The position numbers were made by a program, and so were the translations under genes. Shown here piece by piece: positions 59,383-64,000 of a stretch of 64,000 nt of DNA. The notes beneath the pieces are model-generated. The model ran no database searches, was not told the origin of the DNA, and saw only the letters and a program-made list of their open reading frames with translations. Each line of letters starts with the position of its first letter. Within the stretch, counting starts at the first letter, position 1. Source of the DNA: a virus; IMG/VR virus record IMGVR_UViG_3300032163_000005, positions 30,024 through 94,023 of that record, one strand, 5' to 3'.

Positions 59383-59862
59383 GTTGAGAGATGAAGCTCT
59401 CTCACTAGCTTGATCCACCGGTGTTCCTGTCGAGGGGACCAACTACTTCCACTACTCGTTGAGAGATGAAGCCCTCTCACTAGCTTGATCCACGGATCAC
59501 CCACTCGGGATCGTCCGCGTCGAGCGCAAGTTGAGAGATGAAGCCCTCTCACTAGCTTGATCCACGAAACCCAGTGCGAGGCGAACGTGTGGCGCAGATC
59601 GTGGTTGAGAGATGAAGCCCTCTCACTAGCTTGATCCACCTTCTCGGGCTCGAGCCCCATCGCTTCGGCCTCTTCGCGTTGTTGAGAGATGAAGCCCTCT
59701 CACTAGCTTGATCCACAGATGGATGCTCGCCGCGTTGGTACACGCAATTGCTTGTTGAGAGATGAAGCCCTCTCACTAGCTTGATCCACCCGATTCGCGG
59801 AGTGTCCATCTCTCACCCTCTTGAACGTTGAGAGATGAAGCCCTCTCACTAGCTTGATCCAC
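59383..59862 (-). CRISPR. CRISPR array, 7 repeats and 6 spacers (type V-like)
   Basis: 36-bp repeats start at 59383, 59458, 59530, 59604, 59681, 59754 and 59827. Six are identical; the first (59383) has one C-to-T change, marking the trailer end. Spacers are 39, 36, 38, 41, 37 and 37 bp. Read on the minus strand the repeat begins GTGGATCAAGC and ends in a GAGAG/CTCTC hairpin plus AAC next to the spacer, the layout of crRNAs that need no tracrRNA (Cas12a, Cas12i, CasPhi). The first repeat is only 19 bp from the cas12 stop, so array and gene are probably one transcript. Confidence 0.96.
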
Positions 59863-59881
59863 CAGTCCTGCAAATCATTCA

Positions 59882-61375
59882 TCATTCCGCAGCATTCAAC
59901 TCCGGTTCGCGAGAGGTGGCAACCATCCGAAGATGATCCCCCGTTCCGATTCCATCAGCATTCTTTTTCTCTTTTCGTTTTGATACTTTGCGCGTGCGAG
60001 CACGAGGGGGGTTTCCATCACCAATCCACCGCTCGCTTTGATAGCGGAGAACCCGTGCGGCATTTTCATCCTGATGATGCTCGGCCCCGCACTCACATTT
60101 CCAGCGAAGCGCTGGACCAACCTTTTCTGCACGAATCAACCCGCACGATGAACAAGTCATTGTAGTGAATGCACTTGGAAGCCAATCAACACGAGCTGCC
60201 CCAAACCGTTGCAGGATGACGGTTTGGAGAATGTGTATGGCCGCACTCGAGCGCCATCGTTCAAGTGATGCTGTGTCGCCTTCTCCGACCCAAGCTTGCA
60301 TGGGCATGTCTTCAAGTGCGACGTATCGATATTTTCGCGCAAGTGCATCTGCGAATCGTTGGTAGGCATCAAGTCGGCGTCGAATAGCTCGATCTCGGAC
60401 ACCTGCTTCGATGTCTTCGAGATGGCGATCACGTTCCCGCCACCACAGTGCACCTAGATCTTGAGTCGTGAGCGCGATCCGTCGCATGCGCTCTTTGTCC
60501 TTCCAACGAAGCGCATGCTGCGCACCGGGAAGCTGTGCTTCCGATACATGTCGTTTGGCTTCGTCAAAATTGACATCTCGTATGCTCCGGATCGAATCGG
60601 AATATTGGAACGCCCGGATCGTATCGATGTGGAGAGACCCGACATCAACTACACCGTTCTCTTCTCCGTCGTAGGTCGCCACGAGCATGCCGAGCTCACC
60701 ATTTCTTCGCCAACCGACGTCTACACCGACAATGCCCAACCCAATGTCCTTTTTCCTATCAGGCTCAAATTCGATGGTGACCAACGCTTCCCAACGAAAT
60801 CGATGTCCCGAGCGCGTTCGTTGAACAGCAACTTGTTTGACAACAGCGCCATCCGGGAAATCCCGATGAAGTTTGATGGGCCATGTGATCGTTTGGCCAG
60901 CCGCCAGCGCGCCAACATGGATGGTGAGCTCGGCGTGTCGTCTGGCATTGAGGCTTGTGAGAGAAATACGTTTGCTCGTCGTCCAATCCAACGCTGGAAA
61001 TTGAGCTCGCGAATGAATCTCTCCGCCAATGGATCCTGTGCCATCCCAATGCTGCATCTTGATTGGATCAAGACGACTCGCTTTGCTCGCTGAGAGCATT
61101 GCAGCCTCAATAAGCCAATAAGTACCCGCGTCGAGTAGATGACCCCTACGTCGTCGTGCCCCCCGGATCCTCTCATTCTGAGTTTGATGAGTGAACGCCA
61201 TGACATGAGATGCATCATCCTTGCTCTCAAGGAGTGTGCGAAAATCTCGTTTGGCCGCGTTGTAAATCCGTCGCAACTCTTCACGATAGAGCCACGCTTG
61301 CCCGAGCAATTGAAGGGCCCGGTCCATTTCTTTGGGAGCCCGGCATCCGAATTTGTAGACCCTATTTTCAATCAT
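59882..61375 (-). CDS. cas12: Compact Cas12-like (type V) CRISPR effector
   Basis: About 497 aa from ATG at 61375, with AAGAAGGA upstream; a longer frame to 61615 runs through the neighbouring 61434 gene. N-terminus VYKFGCRAPKEMDRALQLLG resembles Cas12/TnpB recognition lobes. RuvC-I Asp219 (GIVGVDVG), RuvC-II Glu355 (YVALEDMP), zinc finger Cys408/411 and Cys427/429, RuvC-III Asp436 (HHQDENAARV). All catalytic residues are present, so DNA cleavage is expected. It is near the smallest end of Cas12 families, and no HNH or Cas1/2 is present. The abutting array separates it from a free transposon TnpB; subtype is not settled. Confidence 0.9.
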   Translation of the reverse strand: MIENRVYKFGCRAPKEMDRALQLLGQAWLYREELRRIYNAAKRDFRTLLESKDDASHVMAFTHQTQNERIRGARRRRGHLLDAGTYWLIEAAMLSASKASRLDPIKMQHWDGTGSIGGEIHSRAQFPALDWTTSKRISLTSLNARRHAELTIHVGALAAGQTITWPIKLHRDFPDGAVVKQVAVQRTRSGHRFRWEALVTIEFEPDRKKDIGLGIVGVDVGWRRNGELGMLVATYDGEENGVVDVGSLHIDTIRAFQYSDSIRSIRDVNFDEAKRHVSEAQLPGAQHALRWKDKERMRRIALTTQDLGALWWRERDRHLEDIEAGVRDRAIRRRLDAYQRFADALARKYRYVALEDMPMQAWVGEGDTASLERWRSSAAIHILQTVILQRFGAARVDWLPSAFTTMTCSSCGLIRAEKVGPALRWKCECGAEHHQDENAARVLRYQSERWIGDGNPPRARTRKVSKRKEKKNADGIGTGDHLRMVATSREPELNAAE

Positions 61376-61433
61376 CACATTCCTTCTTGCCGCATCATTT
61401 ATTTCGTCGTACCAAGCTTGATCTTGATCGCTC

Positions 61434-61622
61434 TCACTCTTCCGCCTCCTGCATCTTCGCTTCGAAGTCCCTGAGCTCCGGTGCTGGCTTGTGATTCGTT
61501 TTGAAGATCTCGCAGATCCACTCGAACGCATCTTGATAGGTGCCATCACCCGCACGAACAATGTCTGCGACTCGCGCCCATGCTTTGGCGTTACCACTGA
61601 GAATGCGCTGTTCAAAATTCAT
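61434..61622 (-). CDS. Small hypothetical protein upstream of cas12
   Basis: 62 aa, helical (MNFEQRILSGNAKAWARVAD, then acidic tail ending MQEAEE). It is 58 bp upstream of cas12 on the same strand, so probably in the same transcript. Contains AKAWARV, similar to the K-x-W-A motif. A regulator or partner of the effector is possible but not supported by a known family. Confidence 0.62.
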   Translation of the reverse strand: MNFEQRILSGNAKAWARVADIVRAGDGTYQDAFEWICEIFKTNHKPAPELRDFEAKMQEAEE

Positions 61623-61660
61623 GGTGTGTCATTCGCTAGGGGGAAAAGGGACTTCACGAA

Positions 61661-61765
61661 TTGGAGATCCGCGAGATATTCGACGTCGCGTTTGACGTCC
61701 TCTCGCGTTGTCGCGAGCACACGTGTCCACGGTGTGGCTACAAGAACGTGGGAGGCAAGAAATGA
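61661..61765 (+). CDS. Zinc-ribbon microprotein
   Basis: 34 aa from TTG at 61661, preceded by AAAGGGA at 9 nt. Sequence starts MEIREIFDVAFDVLSRC and ends TCPRCGYKNVGGKK, a C-x2-C knuckle with one more cysteine upstream. The TGA overlaps the ATG of the next gene (ATGA). Missed by length cut-offs, but start, coupling and cysteine motif all support it. Confidence 0.55.
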   Translation: MEIREIFDVAFDVLSRCREHTCPRCGYKNVGGKK

Positions 61766-61968
61766 AGTTCGTTGTCACGATCGAAACTGAAAACGCCGCG
61801 TACGCACTCGCACCACGCGATCTTGTCCCGCTGCTTCGCGAGCTTGCAAAGAACCTCGGCGAGCAGTCGGACTACGAAGCGGCCAGCATTCACGGATACG
61901 AGGGGCGGATTCGGGACGCTCAGGGCAACACGATCGGTAAGTGGTCCTGGGAAACGGGAAAGCGCTAA
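61762..61968 (+). CDS. Small hypothetical protein
   Basis: 68 aa (MKFVVTIETENAAYALAPRD). Ribosome site GGGAGG six bases before the ATG. An alpha/beta fold with YEGRIRDAQGNTIGKWSWET near the end. Divergent from the cas12 operon. Function unknown. Confidence 0.7.
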   Translation: MKFVVTIETENAAYALAPRDLVPLLRELAKNLGEQSDYEAASIHGYEGRIRDAQGNTIGKWSWETGKR

Positions 61969-61984
61969 GTCAGCAGCAAGAAAC

Positions 61985-62188
61985 TCAGGACGCCTCCGCA
62001 GCGACGATGGCGGCAGCCTCCCAGGGACCGTGGCGATCCGTGTAGTACATGTCGTAACCCCGCATCCGCTCCTTACTGGTCGGCGGACGACCGGCGATCT
62101 CCATAAATTTGTCGAGGAACTCCTGATGATGTCGCTGCATTCGCTGATCGAACGTTTCTCCTCGCCCTTTACTTCGTATTTTTCGCAT
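61985..62188 (-). CDS. Small basic hypothetical protein
   Basis: 67 aa from ATG at 62188 (MRKIRSKGRGETFDQRMQRH). Basic N-terminal helix, MRGYDMYYTDRHGPWEAAAI near the end. Overlaps the upstream gene by 20 bases. Convergent with the 61762 gene. Confidence 0.58.
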   Translation of the reverse strand: MRKIRSKGRGETFDQRMQRHHQEFLDKFMEIAGRPPTSKERMRGYDMYYTDRHGPWEAAAIVAAEAS

Positions 62189-62474
62189 CACGATTCCTTT
62201 CCACGATGAGGCGATCACGCCACCGGGCAAGCGGCTCGCCAGTGATCTCGCTCGTGCTCACGTTATCGACGAACGCGAGGGCTTCGGGGCGTGACTCGAA
62301 GTAGTAGCGCTGTCGAGTCAAACGGTCCCGAACACGCCAAGGGCGGTCGGCCGCTCGCGTCGCGCTCGGATCACGTGACGTACGACCATGCGTTCGGAAT
62401 GTTGTCTTCGAACGTGCGCTTTGGAGCGCAATAGAACGTGCCGCGTGAACTTCTGAATCTGTCATCTTTGCCAT
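62169..62474 (-). CDS. Small basic protein
   Basis: 101 aa from ATG at 62474, with AGAGG 8 nt upstream; longer frames are less likely. Contains RPWRVRDRLTRQRYYFESRP and a C-terminal EITGEPLARWRDRLIVERNR. Strong Arg content suggests nucleic acid binding. Gap 62475-62600 has no gene that I can support. Confidence 0.58.
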   Translation of the reverse strand: MAKMTDSEVHAARSIALQSARSKTTFRTHGRTSRDPSATRAADRPWRVRDRLTRQRYYFESRPEALAFVDNVSTSEITGEPLARWRDRLIVERNRDAKNTK

Positions 62475-62600
62475 GACCATCACCTCTCGCTGCCTCTCGT
62501 CTTCGGCTTCTCGCCGCCCGAGAGGGCTTCGTGGCGCGGGGGCAACCCGCTTCGTTCTCATCTCTCCCACACCACTATGATAGCTCACCCTAGGTTTCTG

Positions 62601-63074
62601 TCAAGGTTTCTTTTGAGGAGACTTGCGGTCGGTCTTCCGACGCTTTTGGTTTCTGTCTGCGCCGTGCTTGGCGTACCAGCGTGCGAACACCGCAGCCCTG
62701 GCGCACTTGTGCTGGCAATAAATAGGGATCTTCGCAGTTGGTCCGCAGCGCTCCACCGGACGCCCGCATGAAGGACACGGTGGACGTGTACGCGCTCGAA
62801 GGACGCGCTGCTCGAGACGCCGTGCGCGTGTGGCCGCGTTCTCCTTCGCACGCCACGCGGGGGCCGACCTCACGCGCTGGTAGTAGTCGTGCTGCCGCTC
62901 GAGTCGACGCACGCCCGATCGGATCGCCGTGAAGAGCTCTTGCGCCCGCCACGTGATGGCGAGCTCTTCGAAGTCGTCGAGAATGTCTCCCCTCAGATTG
63001 ATCCACGCCATCACGCTGCCTTTTGGAACGCCGCACTCTGGACTCAAATCGAGCTCTGCGAGAACCGATTTCAC
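62601..63074 (-). CDS. Zinc-finger protein, hypothetical
   Basis: 157 aa from a GTG at 63074 overlapping the upstream TGA (GTGA); ATG at 63011 is an alternative. N-terminal alpha/beta (ECGVPKGSVMAWINLRGDI), helical Arg-rich middle, then CPSCGRPVERC and YCQHKC as a zinc site and a Lys-rich end. The finger is similar in pattern to small zinc-ribbon phage proteins. Confidence 0.62.
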   Translation of the reverse strand: MKSVLAELDLSPECGVPKGSVMAWINLRGDILDDFEELAITWRAQELFTAIRSGVRRLERQHDYYQRVRSAPAWRAKENAATRARRLEQRVLRARTRPPCPSCGRPVERCGPTAKIPIYCQHKCARAAVFARWYAKHGADRNQKRRKTDRKSPQKKP

Positions 63075-63358
63075 GACCAACCTGCTTTCCAACCCTGACG
63101 AGCTCTGTAAACCGAAAGCCACTTCTCCGCGCGTTCGTACGCCGTCTTGGGGAACACGAAATCTTCGCGCTCATGATTCTCTGGATCGTACGCAAGGTAG
63201 GCGATTGTCTTGCCCTGGTAGGTGCTCACGACCACTTCGACTTGAGCCGAACCAAGCGCACGTGCCATGCCGGCTTTTTCCGCCGCCGCGTAAAGCGCCT
63301 CGTTCGCTTTCTGCTCTGCCGTTTTTGGTGCCACCTTCATCGTCCGAACCGTCTTCAT
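63071..63358 (-). CDS. Small hypothetical protein
   Basis: 95 aa from ATG at 63358 with GGGAGAG upstream. Basic N-terminus then a strand-rich domain (VEVVVSTYQGKTIAYLAYDP). Coupled to the downstream zinc-finger gene. Function unknown. Confidence 0.62.
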   Translation of the reverse strand: MKTVRTMKVAPKTAEQKANEALYAAAEKAGMARALGSAQVEVVVSTYQGKTIAYLAYDPENHEREDFVFPKTAYERAEKWLSVYRARQGWKAGWS

Positions 63359-63414
63359 CGTCATCTCTCCCACGCATCTATTATGGCCATGGGAGAGTTT
63401 CTGTCAAGGATTGT

Positions 63415-64000
63415 TTAGCTAGCGACTTGAAGCGCTTGCGCTCGTCGCGCGTCCCGTGTGGCTTGTTTGCCGTACGCATGCCCGCCGAGTACCAGGTCAA
63501 TTGGCGTGCCATATTTGGCGAATCCAAGAAGCTCGCACATCGTCTCGATGGCCGTTCCCCCGAGGCGTCGTGCCCACACGCCCCATGTCATCTTAGAACC
63601 TTCCGTGTGGCCTTCGTGCCACTTGATCATGGCTTCGAGTAACGTCGGAATCTTCTCCAAGTCCTTGATCGTGTAGCCCTCCTTTTTGAGCCAGTCGCGA
63701 TCAACGTCCGTGAGCTTGCGAGATTTCGCAGCCAAGAAGAGCTCGAACACGAGACCTTGGACGAGCACCGCTTGATGAATCATCGCATCGATGTCTCCTG
63801 CCCAACGCGCGGGCTGCGAGGCTACGTGGCGAGCTTCCGAATGGATGACCGACCCCATGGCCGTCGCGCCGATGTAGATGCACATCGAGGCGACCATACT
63901 ATCCTTACCCGTGTAGGAGTGAGCCACCACGAGCCGACTCGAGAGACGAGCGCCCTCAAGCTCCATGGGCTCATAGATTTGGCACTCCTCGCGTGGGTGC
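63415..64000 (-). CDS. Hypothetical protein, possibly 5'-truncated by the window edge
   Basis: The frame is open to the right edge; the first ATG is at 63966 (183 aa), but no good ribosome site precedes it. Helical with conserved-looking SRLVVAHSYTGKDS and WLKKEGYTIKDLEKIPTLLE segments, and a Gly/Ala-rich end. Gap 63359-63414 contains no gene. No family recognised. Confidence 0.6.
   Translation of the reverse strand, partial: HPREECQIYEPMELEGARLSSRLVVAHSYTGKDSMVASMCIYIGATAMGSVIHSEARHVASQPARWAGDIDAMIHQAVLVQGLVFELFLAAKSRKLTDVDRDWLKKEGYTIKDLEKIPTLLEAMIKWHEGHTEGSKMTWGVWARRLGGTAIETMCELLGFAKYGTPIDLVLGGHAYGKQATRDARRAQALQVAS

Noticed and set aside
59331-59885. ORFs reading through the CRISPR array
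   Set aside because: They are made of translated repeats and spacers; repetitive segments recur at repeat spacing.
59882-61375. Interpretation as an IS200/IS605-type TnpB
   Set aside because: No TnpA, no element ends were seen, and a seven-repeat CRISPR array begins 19 bp after its stop on the same strand.
61376-61615. 80-residue N-terminal extension of the Cas12-like protein
   Set aside because: It overlaps the more plausible 62-aa gene in another frame, is Ser/Arg-rich like shadow translation, and the ATG at 61375 has a good ribosome site and a Cas12-like start.
1-64000. tRNA genes, rRNA, integrase or insertion sequences
   Set aside because: None recognised by eye on either strand; a dedicated tRNA scan could still find one.

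Overview
The window reads as a 64 kb stretch of a large lytic-type tailed phage with a contractile tail (myovirus). A full set of virion genes is recognisable: large terminase, portal, minor head protein, scaffold, major capsid protein, tail sheath, tail tube, frameshifted tail chaperones, tape measure, and a baseplate with spike, hub, gp25-like and J-like proteins. Almost all genes lie on the minus strand, many joined by ATGA-type overlaps, so transcription runs from right to left. No integrase, rRNA or tRNA gene was seen. The host is not identifiable; two lipobox proteins and two muramidase-type enzymes suggest a bacterium with a Gram-negative-like envelope.

Layout from right to left. (1) 61.4-64 kb: small accessory genes on both strands. 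(2) 59.4-61.4 kb: a CRISPR locus made of one very compact Cas12-like effector (about 497 aa, RuvC residues and zinc finger present) followed 19 nt later by an array of seven 36-nt repeats and six spacers, with no cas1, cas2 or cas4 in the window. One spacer, translated, gives the active-site box of a tyrosine recombinase, so the array probably aims at a competing integrating element. (3) 56.2-59.3 kb: terminase genes and a ParB-like protein. (4) 39.5-56.2 kb: a long run of small, mostly unknown genes with recognisable enzymes: DHH phosphoesterase, dATP/dGTP diphosphohydrolase-like protein, ThyX, an orphan DNA methyltransferase, NUDIX hydrolase, papain-type protease, RuvC-like resolvase. (5) 38.1-39.6 kb: divergent lytic transglycosylase and T4-type lysozyme. 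(6) 22-38 kb: head module, interrupted by a secreted lipase. (7) 1-22 kb: neck, tail and baseplate, ending in a holin-like protein and a membrane/coiled-coil protein.

Three dispersed signals connect these modules. A perfect 24-bp palindrome occurs six times (3.5, 25.6, 37.0, 42.2, 54.4 and 58.6 kb), four of them just upstream of start codons. A near-complete copy of the CRISPR repeat sits alone at 26.45 kb, 33 kb from the array, in the leader of a virion gene and in the same transcriptional sense as the array. A short motif of the form hydrophobic-K/R-x-W-A recurs near the ends of many otherwise unrelated small proteins. The solitary repeat beside the compact phage Cas12 is the best candidate here for something undescribed: the effector or its RNA may act on the phage's own messages as well as on rivals.
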